A DNA stretch of 64,000 nt, from positions 62,001 to 126,000 of the forward strand of contig NZ_BMRV01000007.1 of the NCBI RefSeq assembly GCF_014648815.1, read 5' to 3'. The notes under the pieces are model-generated. The model made no database searches, was not told the DNA's origin, and worked only from the letters and a program-made list of their open reading frames with translations. The DNA is from Streptomyces flaveolus. GTDB taxonomy: Bacteria > Actinomycetota > Actinomycetes > Streptomycetales > Streptomycetaceae. The position numbers were made by a program, and so were the translations under genes. Below are positions 1-7,081 of the stretch, in pieces; positions within the stretch are counted from its first letter, which is position 1; each line of letters starts with the position of its first letter.

Positions 1-487
1 TGTCGTCGGGATCCTCGTCGTCCGTGACGAAGCTGACCCAGTCGGCCGACTGTCGCTCCCAGGAGGCCGGTACGTCGAAGGCGACACCGAGCTCCGGGTT
101 CACCACGGTGTTCCAGCCGGGGACGGCCGGCCGCGGGGCGCCGTCCGCGTTCCGTGGGTCGCCCGAGGGCGAGGGAGGGGACGCGGACGCCGACGACGCG
201 ACCGGGTCCGGCTCGGCCCGGTCGTCCTCGCCGCCGCCCAGGAGGACGGCCCCGGTCACGGCGGCGGCCACCACGACGGCCGTGGCGGCGACGACCGCCA
301 CCACCTTCGTGCGGCGTCCGCCCGGCCCGCCGCCGGGCGGCGGGCCCGCCGTGACCGTGGGGGCGTTCCACGGAGCGGGCGGCTGCTGTCCGGGGTGCGC
401 GGCGTGCTGCTGGTAGCCCGGCTGCCGGTACGGGTTCGGCTGCCCGGAGTGCGGACCCCCGGCGGATGACTGCTCTCCTGGCCACAT
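1..487 (-). CDS. N-terminal part of a proline-rich membrane-anchored protein (runs off window)
   Basis: An open frame starts at the ATG at 487 and reads leftward out of the window without a stop, so only about 162 residues are visible. The first ~58 residues are rich in Pro, Gly and Gln (repeated QPG/QQP patterns). A basic GGRRTK stretch and one hydrophobic segment of about 25 residues follow, then an acidic and Ser/Pro-rich linker. After the linker a folded domain begins (around VPGWNTVVNPELGVAFDVP). This layout, a disordered cytoplasmic tail, a single membrane anchor and an extracytoplasmic domain, is common in streptomycete envelope proteins. The function is unknown. The gene is divergent from the thioesterase gene at 564. 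Confidence 0.75.
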   Translation of the reverse strand, partial: MWPGEQSSAGGPHSGQPNPYRQPGYQQHAAHPGQQPPAPWNAPTVTAGPPPGGGPGGRRTKVVAVVAATAVVVAAAVTGAVLLGGGEDDRAEPDPVASSASASPPSPSGDPRNADGAPRPAVPGWNTVVNPELGVAFDVPASWERQSADWVSFVTDDEDPDD

Positions 488-551
488 GGGCGGCAAGCAT
501 ACGGCGGTCACCGAAAGCGTCCGGCCCTGGCCCTGGAATGCTACTCGTGGG

Positions 552-557
552 TAACCT
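552..557 (+). promoter_or_regulatory. -10 box TAACCT giving a probable leaderless start
   Basis: TAACCT lies seven bases before the ATG at 564, so initiation about seven bases after the box would fall on the A of the start codon. No purine-rich Shine-Dalgarno sequence precedes the ATG. I see no convincing -35 hexamer. Confidence 0.4.
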
Positions 558-563
558 GCTGCC

Positions 564-1016
564 ATGAGCGCAGATCAGATGTCGATCGGCGAGTTGCTCG
601 CCGCCACGGTGCCGATGGTCAGGACCCTGAACCTCGAGTACCTGGAGACCACCCCCGAGAAGGCGGTCCTGGCCCTGCCGGACCAGAGCGAGTACCGCAA
701 CCACGTCGGCGGGCCGCACGCCGGAGCCATGTTCACGCTGGGCGAGTCGGCCAGTGGGGCGATCGTCCTGGCCGCCTTCGGCGACCAGCTCTCCCGCGCC
801 GTGCCGCTGCCGGTCACCGCCGAGATCGCGTTCAAGAAGATCGCCCTGGGCCCGGTCACCGCCACCGCGACCCTCGGCCGGCCGATCAGCGAGGTCGTCG
901 CGGAACTGGACGAGGGCAAGCGCCCCGAGTTTCCGGTGAGCGTCGCCATCCGGCGCGAGGACGGGGCGGTGACCGGGGAGATGACGGTGGTGTGGACCCT
1001 GCGGCCCAACGGCTGA
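564..1016 (+). CDS. Hotdog-fold thioesterase-like protein (DUF4442/PaaI type)
   Basis: This 150-residue protein is the length of a single hotdog domain. The motif HVGGPHAGAMFTLGESASG at residues 47-65 matches the N/H-x-x-G..H-x-G signature on the central helix of PaaI/DUF4442 proteins, which hydrolyse acyl-CoA thioesters or bind acyl groups. No signal peptide or membrane segment is present, so it is probably cytosolic. The substrate cannot be read from the sequence. The gene is followed at 1069-1108 by a perfect hairpin, which suggests a monocistronic unit. The ATG at 564 is preferred because a -10 box sits immediately upstream. Confidence 0.8.
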   Translation: MSADQMSIGELLAATVPMVRTLNLEYLETTPEKAVLALPDQSEYRNHVGGPHAGAMFTLGESASGAIVLAAFGDQLSRAVPLPVTAEIAFKKIALGPVTATATLGRPISEVVAELDEGKRPEFPVSVAIRREDGAVTGEMTVVWTLRPNG

Positions 1017-1068
1017 GCCGGGGGCCGGCGGCCGGGGCCGGGACGGGAACGGCCGCGCGGACCGGTAG

Positions 1069-1108
1069 GCTTCCCGGGTGCGCCTCCGTCGAGGCGCACC
1101 CGGGAAGC
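1069..1108. terminator. Perfect 18-bp hairpin between thioesterase and DedA genes
   Basis: Bases 1069-1086 are the exact reverse complement of 1091-1108, with a CGTC loop. The stem lies 52 bases after the thioesterase stop and 43 bases before the DedA start. It lacks a T tract, as many Streptomyces terminators do. It could end transcription in either direction or protect the 3' end of the mRNA. Confidence 0.75.
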
Positions 1109-1151
1109 GGCGGGGCACCCCCGCACACGGCAGGGACGCGAATCGGAGGAT

Positions 1152-1796
1152 GTGGCGTTGCACGTCCAGGAGTGGCTCGACACGGTGCCCGCGGCGGCCG
1201 TCTACGCCGTCGTCGGACTGGTCATCGGTCTGGAGAGCCTCGGCATCCCGTTGCCCGGCGAGATCATCCTGGTCTCGGCGGCCCTGCTCTCCTCCCAGCA
1301 CGCCGGCGTCGACCCGGTGATCCTCGGCGCCTGCGCCAGCGCGGGCGCGGTGATCGGTGACTCCATCGGGTACGCCATCGGCCGCAGGGGCGGCCGGCCC
1401 CTGCTGGCCTGGCTGGGCAGGAAGTTCCCCAAGCACTTCAGCGAGGGACACATCGCCACCGCCGAGCGGTCCTTCCAGAAGTGGGGCATGTGGGCGGTGT
1501 TCTTCGGCCGCTTCGTCGCCCTGCTGCGCATCTTCGCCGGCCCGCTGGCGGGCGTGCTGCGGATGCCGTACTGGAAGTTCCTGGTCGCCAACGTCCTGGG
1601 CGGGATCGTCTGGGCGGGCGGCACCACCGCCGTCATCTACTACGTCGGTGTTGTCGCCGAGTCCTGGCTCAAGCGCTTCTCGTGGCTGGGTCTGGTGATC
1701 GCGGTCCTGATCGGCGTCGCCTCCATGCTCGTCGTCAAGCGCAAGGCGGCGAAGGCGGCCCGGCCGGAGCCGGACCCCGTCCCCGCGGGCGACTGA
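1152..1796 (+). CDS. DedA-family membrane protein
   Basis: A 214-residue integral membrane protein. The N-terminal part has the LPGE-II-SAALL segment. The middle has the family's conserved FFGRFVALLRIFAGPLAG run followed by M-x-x-x-x-F and a G-x-x-W patch, as in DedA/SNARE-associated proteins. These proteins are linked to lipid flipping and proton-dependent envelope homeostasis. The C-terminus is short, basic and cytoplasmic. The start is uncertain. GTG at 1152 is only one base from the AGGA at 1147-1150, whereas TTG at 1158 has normal spacing (seven bases), so the true start may be two codons later. Confidence 0.88.
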   Translation: MALHVQEWLDTVPAAAVYAVVGLVIGLESLGIPLPGEIILVSAALLSSQHAGVDPVILGACASAGAVIGDSIGYAIGRRGGRPLLAWLGRKFPKHFSEGHIATAERSFQKWGMWAVFFGRFVALLRIFAGPLAGVLRMPYWKFLVANVLGGIVWAGGTTAVIYYVGVVAESWLKRFSWLGLVIAVLIGVASMLVVKRKAAKAARPEPDPVPAGD

Positions 1797-1817
1797 CGCG
1801 CCCGAGCGCTTTCCCGC

Positions 1818-2345
1818 TCAGTCGTGGATCTCGCCGTGGGCCTTCGCCAGGTCCGCGTACATCGTCCCGTTCAGCGTGACGCCCTGACGCTCCTCCTCCG
1901 TCAGCTCCCGCCTCACCTTCGCCGGCACACCCGCGACCAGCGATCCCGGCGGCACCCGCATGCCCTGCGGGACGAGAGCCTGGGCGGCCACCAGTGAACC
2001 GGCGCCGATCACCGCGCCGTTGAGGACGGTGGCGCCCATGCCGATCAGGCAGTCGTCCTCGACGGTCGCCCCGTGCACGACCGCGTTGTGCCCGATGGAG
2101 ACGCGCTCGCCGACCGTGACGGGGAAGCCGGGGTCGGCGTGGAGCGTGCAGTTGTCCTGGACGTTGCTGCTCGCCCCGACGGTGATCCGCTCGACGTCGC
2201 CGCGCAGCACCGCGCCGTACCAGACGCTCGCGCCCGCGTGCAGCGTCACGTCCCCGATGACCGAGGACGTCGGCGCCACGAAGGCCTCCGCGTCCACCTT
2301 CGGGTCCTTGCCGCCGATGCCCTTGATCAGCGCCTTGTGCGTCAT
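1818..2345 (-). CDS. Gamma-class carbonic anhydrase-like hexapeptide protein
   Basis: A 175-residue left-handed beta-helix protein of the gamma carbonic anhydrase/YrdA family. Family His ligands appear as TLHAD and as GHNAVVHG, with the usual spacing for a metal site shared between trimer subunits. Repeated hexapeptides (V-I-G-D-V-T, A-V-I-G-A-G) form the helix and a C-terminal alpha-helix follows. Whether it is an active anhydrase is unknown; many homologues are not. The ATG at 2345 is chosen because AGGAGG lies five bases upstream. The ATG at 2348 is too close, and the longer frame to 2405 would place the ribosome site inside the gene. Confidence 0.87.
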   Translation of the reverse strand: MTHKALIKGIGGKDPKVDAEAFVAPTSSVIGDVTLHAGASVWYGAVLRGDVERITVGASSNVQDNCTLHADPGFPVTVGERVSIGHNAVVHGATVEDDCLIGMGATVLNGAVIGAGSLVAAQALVPQGMRVPPGSLVAGVPAKVRRELTEEERQGVTLNGTMYADLAKAHGEIHD

Positions 2346-2452
2346 CATCGCCTCCTGGTCCGGTGCTGGAGTGCACCGTACGCCACCCGGTGGGGTGAAG
2401 ATCACAGGCCTCCGGCTCCTTCCCCGCGCCGCGTGCTGAGTACCGTGAGCGG

Positions 2453-3250
2453 GTGCCGAAGCGCAAGAACACGTTCTCGTCCTGGTCCACCCGCCTCGGG
2501 CAGCGCGCCGTCCACGCGGGGTGGGCCTGGGTGCAGCGCACCGGCTCCGTCACCGCCGCGCACCCCGGGCGCTTCCGCTTCGGCGGGCTGGGCACGGGCA
2601 CCCGGCTCGCCTTCCCGCTCGGCACGGTCTTCGGCGAGCCCTGGATCCACGTCGGCGCCCACTGCATCATCGGCGAGCAGGTCACCCTGACCGCCGGGCT
2701 CATGCCCGACCTCGACCTCGGTCCCGAGCCGATCCTGCGCATCGGCGACGGAGTCGTCCTCGGCCGCGGCAGCCACGTCATCGCGGACACCACCGTGACC
2801 ATCGGCAGCGACTGCTACTTCGGCCCGTACGTCTACGTCACCTCCACCAACCACTCCTACGACGATCCGCACCAGCCCATCGGCAAGCAGTGGCCCCGCA
2901 TGGAGCCGGTGGAGGTCGGCTCCGGCTGCTGGATCGGCACCGGCGCGGTGATCCTGCCCGGCGCCCGGATCGGACGGAACGTGGTGGTGGCCGCCGGTGC
3001 CGTGGTCCGGGGCACGGTCCCCGACCACGCCGTGGTGGCGGGCGCACCCGCCCGCGTCGTACGGCGCTGGACGCCCGCGGAGGGCTGGCAGCCGCCACTG
3101 CGGACCCCGGCCCCCGTGCCGGTGCCCGACGGCGTCACCCCGGAGCAACTGCGGGCGCTGGCACAGCTGGACGAGGAGGCGGTGGCCCGGCTGGCCGAGC
3201 TGGACGACCGCACCGGGGGCAAGCTCGCGGAGCCGGCCGCGGAGGGCTGA
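2453..3250 (+). CDS. Acyltransferase of the hexapeptide-repeat (LbH) family
   Basis: This 265-residue protein has a left-handed beta-helix in its central part, with repeats such as IGDGVVLGRGSHVI. It also has the NHSYDDP loop and the W-I-G-T-G-A-V-I-L-P-G-A run seen in maltose/galactoside-type O-acetyltransferases. The loop His of that motif is the catalytic base in the family. An N-terminal extension (residues 1-60) and an Ala/Glu-rich C-terminal tail lie outside the helix. The GTG start at 2453 is divergent from the carbonic anhydrase gene, with ~107 bp between them. The acceptor is unknown; sugar or cell-wall polymer acetylation is plausible. Confidence 0.8.
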   Translation: MPKRKNTFSSWSTRLGQRAVHAGWAWVQRTGSVTAAHPGRFRFGGLGTGTRLAFPLGTVFGEPWIHVGAHCIIGEQVTLTAGLMPDLDLGPEPILRIGDGVVLGRGSHVIADTTVTIGSDCYFGPYVYVTSTNHSYDDPHQPIGKQWPRMEPVEVGSGCWIGTGAVILPGARIGRNVVVAAGAVVRGTVPDHAVVAGAPARVVRRWTPAEGWQPPLRTPAPVPVPDGVTPEQLRALAQLDEEAVARLAELDDRTGGKLAEPAAEG

Positions 3251-3330
3251 GCCGGGGGTGAGGCAGCCTCCGGCATGGGTGAGGCGCGCCGGTCCGCGGG
3301 CGCCGGCGTCGGTCCCGGGCTGCACCGCCG

Positions 3331-3429
3331 GCTGGTGTCGACGCGGGGCCTGGTCCGGATCGTCGGCCGGTGTCGACGCGGAGGCGGGCCGGATCGCCGG
3401 CCGGTGTCGACGCGGGGCGGGCCTCCTCG
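3331..3429. repeat. Three imperfect tandem repeats of ~34 bp
   Basis: Units begin at 3331, 3366 and 3400, each opening with GCYGGTGTCGACGCGG followed by a variable GGCC-rich tail. They lie in the 220-bp convergent gap between the acyltransferase and the EamA transporter, where I see no gene. Confidence 0.75.
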
Positions 3430-3470
3430 GCGCCGCTGAGCCCGGCCCTCGGGGTGATGCCCCGTCCGTC

Positions 3471-4328
3471 TCAGCCCGCCGCCAGCAGCAGCGTGCCCAC
3501 CAGGGCGAGGCCCGCGCCCGCCGCCTGGACGCCGCGCAGCCGTTCGCTCAGGAAGCCGCGTGCCGCCAGTGCCGTCACCACCGGGTAGAGCGAGGCGAGC
3601 ACCGCGGCCACCGTGACGGGGCCGTGCTGGGCGGCGATCGAGTAGGTGCCGTTCGCCGCGACGTCGGCGAGCCCGACGAAGGCCAGCGCCGGCAGCGCAC
3701 CCCAGGCGAAGCCGTCCGACGGCAGCGCGGGGGCGCCGCGCCGGACGGACGCCCACAGCGCGAGGCCGCCCGCCGCGACATTGGTGACGCGCTGCACGAA
3801 CAGGGCGAGGAAGAGACCGGTGAGCGTGGTCGACGCCTCGGCGATCAGGGCCATCACCGTGCCGAAACCGAAGGCCGCGACCAGCGTGAGGAGGACCGCC
3901 CGGCGCTGCACCGGGGCGCCCCGCAGGTGAGGCCCGCCGGCGAGGACGACCCCCGCGACGGCGATCAGGATGCCGGCGAACTGCGGCAGCCCCGGGCGTT
4001 CGCCCAGGACCAGGCCGACGGTGACCGGGACGGCCACGCCGATCGAGCCGAGCGGCGAGACGACGCCCATCGGGCCGAGGGCCAGGGCCTTGTAGAAGGC
4101 GAGCATCGCCACCGGTCCGACCAGTCCGGCGGCGACGGCGAACCACAGGTGCGGTGAGGCCTCGCTCCAGGCGCCGGTGAGGGCCACGATCGTGCCGAGC
4201 ACGGCGACGGCGATCGACTGCGACACGACGACCACCGTGAGCGCGGGCGTGCGCCGGGTCAGCGTGCCGCCGCCGAAGTCGGCCAGGCCCCACAGGAGGC
4301 TGGTGGCCAGGGCGAAGAGCGCTGTCAT
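3471..4328 (-). CDS. EamA/DMT-family transporter
   Basis: A 285-residue protein with about ten hydrophobic segments arranged as two EamA repeats, the usual size for a drug/metabolite exporter. It opens with the typical MTALFALATSLLWGLADFG helix, and the second half repeats the pattern. It sits divergent from an XRE/cupin regulator at 4426. The 97-bp gap contains inverted repeats, so the regulator probably controls this transporter. The cargo is unknown; amino acids or their derivatives are usual for this pairing. Confidence 0.88.
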   Translation of the reverse strand: MTALFALATSLLWGLADFGGGTLTRRTPALTVVVVSQSIAVAVLGTIVALTGAWSEASPHLWFAVAAGLVGPVAMLAFYKALALGPMGVVSPLGSIGVAVPVTVGLVLGERPGLPQFAGILIAVAGVVLAGGPHLRGAPVQRRAVLLTLVAAFGFGTVMALIAEASTTLTGLFLALFVQRVTNVAAGGLALWASVRRGAPALPSDGFAWGALPALAFVGLADVAANGTYSIAAQHGPVTVAAVLASLYPVVTALAARGFLSERLRGVQAAGAGLALVGTLLLAAG

Positions 4329-4350
4329 GATCCGGTCGCCTCGCAGTACA

Positions 4351-4401
4351 GTTCAGTGAACGATCAGGTGCAGTCCACCGTAGTCCAATCGACTGCACTA
4401 C
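4351..4401. promoter_or_regulatory. Candidate operators for the XRE/cupin regulator
   Basis: The divergent gap holds GTTCAGTGAAC (4351-4361, a 5-1-5 palindrome). It also holds the inverted pair GTGCAGTC (4368-4375) and GACTGCAC (4391-4398), with a further GTAGT/ACTAC pair at 4380-4384 and 4397-4401. They are spaced to control both the EamA gene and the regulator. Confidence 0.5.
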
Positions 4402-4425
4402 GTCATCCAAAATAATGGACGGAAT

Positions 4426-4998
4426 GTGTCGGACCTCGACCTGCTGACCCAGTCCCTGGCGCGGAACGTCAAACGCTGGCGCACCGAGCGCGGCTTCACG
4501 CTGGACGCGCTGGCCGCGCGGGCCGGTGTCAGCCGCGGCATGCTCATCCAGATCGAGCAGGCGCGCACCAATCCCAGCCTCGGTACGGTCGTCAAGATCG
4601 GTGACGCGCTCGGCGTCAGCATCACCACCCTGCTGGACTACGAACAGGGCCCGGCGGTCCGCATCGTCCCCGCCGAGCAGGCCGTACGGCTCTGGCACAC
4701 CGACGCGGGCAGCTACAACCGGCTGCTCGCCGGCGCCGAGGCCCCCGGCCCCCTGGAGATGTGGGACTGGCGGCTGATGCCGGGCGAGAGCAGCCCCTCC
4801 GACCCCCACCCCGCCGGCACGGTCGAGCTCGTGCACGTCACGGCCGGGGAACTGACGCTCACCGTCGACGGCGTCGCCCACCGCGTACCGACGGGCGCGA
4901 GCGCCTCCTTCGAGGCCGCCACCCCGCACACGTACGCCAACGAGGGCGCGGAACCCATGGAGATGATCATGGCGGTGTCGGTGCCGCCCGTCCGCTGA
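4426..4998 (+). CDS. XRE-family regulator with C-terminal cupin domain
   Basis: Residues 11-66 form a Cro/CI-type helix-turn-helix (LDALAARAGVSRGMLIQIE is the recognition region). Residues ~110-185 form a cupin sensor barrel (HPAGTVELVHVTAGELTLTV, then TPHTYAN). This 190-residue layout is that of the SutR/PuuR group, in which the cupin senses a small molecule. The family usually represses a neighbouring transporter or catabolic gene, and here an EamA exporter is divergent. The GTG at 4426 is used; an overlapping ATG at 4424 is out of frame. No strong Shine-Dalgarno sequence is visible. Confidence 0.88.
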   Translation: MSDLDLLTQSLARNVKRWRTERGFTLDALAARAGVSRGMLIQIEQARTNPSLGTVVKIGDALGVSITTLLDYEQGPAVRIVPAEQAVRLWHTDAGSYNRLLAGAEAPGPLEMWDWRLMPGESSPSDPHPAGTVELVHVTAGELTLTVDGVAHRVPTGASASFEAATPHTYANEGAEPMEMIMAVSVPPVR

Positions 4999-5029
4999 GA
5001 CGACCGGCCGCGCGGCGGCCCGGAGTTGT

Positions 5030-5035
5030 TAGCGT
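5030..5035 (+). promoter_or_regulatory. -10 box TAGCGT giving a probable leaderless start
   Basis: TAGCGT ends seven bases before the ATG at 5042, so transcription should start at or next to the initiation codon. No ribosome-binding sequence lies between. Confidence 0.45.
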
Positions 5036-5041
5036 GCGGCC

Positions 5042-5599
5042 ATGCACGCACCCATCGGACACTTCGACAGCGCCACTCCCGCTCCGGACCGCCTCGACGA
5101 GCTGACCGCCCCGGTCGCCGACGCCGTGCGTCACTGGCGCGGCAGCGTCCCCGCCGAGCAGATCGTCTACGTCGACACCGACCCGCAGTGGGCCGACACC
5201 GCCGTCTTCGTCGAGCACTACGGCCGCGAACTGCTGGAGCGGTCCGCGAACTGCGTGGTGGTCGCCGGCAAGCGGGGCGGCGGAAGCACGCTCGCCGCGT
5301 GCGTCGTGCTCTCCACGACCCGGGTCGACGTCAACGGAGTCGTGCGCCGTCATCTCGGCGCCCGCAAGGCGTCGTTCGCCTCGATGGACACGGCGACGGG
5401 TGAGACCGGCATGGAGTACGGCGGGATCACCCCGGTCGGCCTGCCCGCCGACTGGCCGGTGCTGGTGGACTCGGCCGTCGTCGACCTGCCCTACGTCCTC
5501 GTCGGCAGCGGACGCCGCCGCGGCAAGCTGCTGGTTCCGGGCAAGGCCCTCGCGGAGCTGCCCGGGGCCGTGGTGCTGGAAGGGCTGGGCGTCGCCTGA
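5042..5599 (+). CDS. YbaK/EbsC-family aminoacyl-tRNA deacylase
   Basis: A 185-residue YbaK/ProX-type domain protein. It has the invariant lysine in HLGARKASF and the GG-I-T-P-V-G motif (EYGGITPVGLP) that line the editing pocket of this family. Such free-standing proteins hydrolyse mischarged tRNAs (for example Cys- or Ala-tRNA-Pro) in trans. The N-terminal ~55 residues are less conserved. The protein is cytosolic. The gene ends 14 bp before the convergent cation efflux gene and appears to be its own unit with a leaderless start. Confidence 0.85.
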   Translation: MHAPIGHFDSATPAPDRLDELTAPVADAVRHWRGSVPAEQIVYVDTDPQWADTAVFVEHYGRELLERSANCVVVAGKRGGGSTLAACVVLSTTRVDVNGVVRRHLGARKASFASMDTATGETGMEYGGITPVGLPADWPVLVDSAVVDLPYVLVGSGRRRGKLLVPGKALAELPGAVVLEGLGVA

Positions 5600-5612
5600 C
5601 CTCCTTGCCCGG

Positions 5613-6641
5613 TCACGCGGTGGCGTGGTGGGCCAAGGCCAGATGGGGGTCCCTCTCGCCCGGGGCGGGTGCCGGGTCCGCGTGGACCAGGGCGGCGGTG
5701 AGCCTCGGCACGGCGTGCAGCAGGGCGTGCTCGGCCTCGACGGCGATGCGATGGGCCTCGCGGACCGTCGCCTCGCCGTCCACGACCACCGCCACCTCGG
5801 CGCGCAGTCGGTGCCCGATCCAGCGCAGCCGCAGCTCACCCACCGCACGCACGCCGGGGACCTCGGTCAATGCCCGCTCGGCCCGGTCCACCAGCGCCGG
5901 ATCGACGGCGTCCATCAGCCGCCGGAACACCTCGCGTGCCGCGTTCCGCAGGACGAGCGCGATCGCGGCCGTGATCGCCAGTCCCACGACCGGGTCGGCG
6001 AGCCGCCACCCCAGTGCCGCGCCCCCGGCGCCCAGCAGTACGGCCAGGGACGTGAACCCGTCCGTGCGGGCGTGCAGCCCGTCGGCCACCAGCGCGGCGG
6101 AGCCGATCGCCCGGCCGACGCGGATCCGGTAGCGGGCCACCCACTCGTTGCCGGCGAAACCGACCAGGGCGGCCACGGCCACCGCCGGGACGTGCGCGAC
6201 CGGGCGCGGGTCGAACAGCCGGTCGACCGCCGTCCACGCCGCGAAGACGGCGGACGCGGCGATCGTCAGCACGATCACGACGCCCGCCAGGTCCTCCGCC
6301 CGCCCGTAGCCGTACGTGAAGCGGCGGGTGGCCGCACGCCGGCCCAGGACGAAGGCGATGCCCAGGGGGACGGCGGTCAGGGCGTCCGCCGTGTTGTGCA
6401 CCGTGTCCCCGAGCAGGGCCACCGACCCGGAGACGGCCACCACGACCGCCTGCGCCAGCGCCGTCGCGCCGAGCACCGCCAACGACACCCACAGCGCGCG
6501 CAGGCCGCGGGCCGAGGACTCCAGGGCGGGGTCGATCCGGTCGCCACTCTCGTGGGAGTGCGGGGCGAGGAGGTGCGCGAGCCGGTGACGCCGGGAGGCT
6601 TCGGCATGGTGGCGGTGGTGGTGCCGGTGCGGGTCGCTCAC
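5613..6641 (-). CDS. Cation diffusion facilitator (metal efflux)
   Basis: A 342-residue CDF-family exporter. A His-rich N-terminal tail of about 30 residues precedes six membrane helices. The metal site in the membrane appears as D-x-x-H-N-T-A-D in helix 2 and L-H-A-R-T-D in helix 5. The C-terminal cytoplasmic domain has the ferredoxin-like fold of zinc exporters. The GTG at 6641 is chosen because GGAAGGGG precedes it by six bases, although the frame continues upstream. It is divergent from an ArsR regulator, so metal-induced expression is likely. Zinc is the most probable ion; cobalt or cadmium cannot be excluded. Confidence 0.88.
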   Translation of the reverse strand: MSDPHRHHHRHHAEASRRHRLAHLLAPHSHESGDRIDPALESSARGLRALWVSLAVLGATALAQAVVVAVSGSVALLGDTVHNTADALTAVPLGIAFVLGRRAATRRFTYGYGRAEDLAGVVIVLTIAASAVFAAWTAVDRLFDPRPVAHVPAVAVAALVGFAGNEWVARYRIRVGRAIGSAALVADGLHARTDGFTSLAVLLGAGGAALGWRLADPVVGLAITAAIALVLRNAAREVFRRLMDAVDPALVDRAERALTEVPGVRAVGELRLRWIGHRLRAEVAVVVDGEATVREAHRIAVEAEHALLHAVPRLTAALVHADPAPAPGERDPHLALAHHATA

Positions 6642-6701
6642 GAGGTTCCCCTTCCGGTGGGTCCGGTGCGGTCGGGTGGACGTGTGACGGCCCACGGCGC
6701 C

Positions 6702-6722
6702 ATTATGTGCGTATGAGCGCAC
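6702..6722. promoter_or_regulatory. Candidate ArsR operator / promoter at divergent start
   Basis: GTGCG at 6707-6711 and CGCAC at 6718-6722 form an imperfect dyad that overlaps the ATG of the regulator at 6713. ATTATG just upstream resembles a -10 box. A repressor bound here would block both divergent genes. Confidence 0.4.
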
Positions 6723-7072
6723 GCATGCACCTCTCACCTGCGCACGATGCGCATCCACACCCCCCGGACGAGGAGCGGTTCGCGCTCGCCGCCGACCTTC
6801 TCGCCCTGCTCGGCGATCGCACCCGCCTCACCCTGCTGCACGCCCTGTCCGACGGCGAGGCCGATGTCGGCACGCTCACCGAGGTGTGCGGTGCGGCCCG
6901 GCCCGCGGTCAGCCAGCACCTGGCCCGGCTGAGGCTGGCCGGTCTGGTGAACACCCGCAAGGACGGCCGCCGCGTCGTCTACTCGCTCCGGGACGGACAT
7001 CTGCGCCGCCTGGTCGGCGAGGCGTTGAACGTGGCCCACCACCGGCTCGGGGACCGGCCGCCCCACGACTGA
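6713..7072 (+). CDS. ArsR/SmtB-family metalloregulator
   Basis: A 119-residue winged-helix repressor. The N-terminus is His-rich (HDAHPHPPDEE), and the DNA-recognition helix is around AARPAVSQHLARLRLAG. The C-terminal helix carries D-G-H, then LNVAHH. In Zn/Ni sensors of the alpha-5 type this helix reads D-x-H-x10-H-x2-H/E. Here D, the first H and the last H fit, but the third position is Val, with an extra His two residues on, so the metal site is altered. The ATG at 6713 is preferred over GTG at 6707. It probably represses the divergent efflux pump until metal binds. Confidence 0.87.
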   Translation: MSARMHLSPAHDAHPHPPDEERFALAADLLALLGDRTRLTLLHALSDGEADVGTLTEVCGAARPAVSQHLARLRLAGLVNTRKDGRRVVYSLRDGHLRRLVGEALNVAHHRLGDRPPHD

Positions 7073-7081
7073 GGGGACGGT

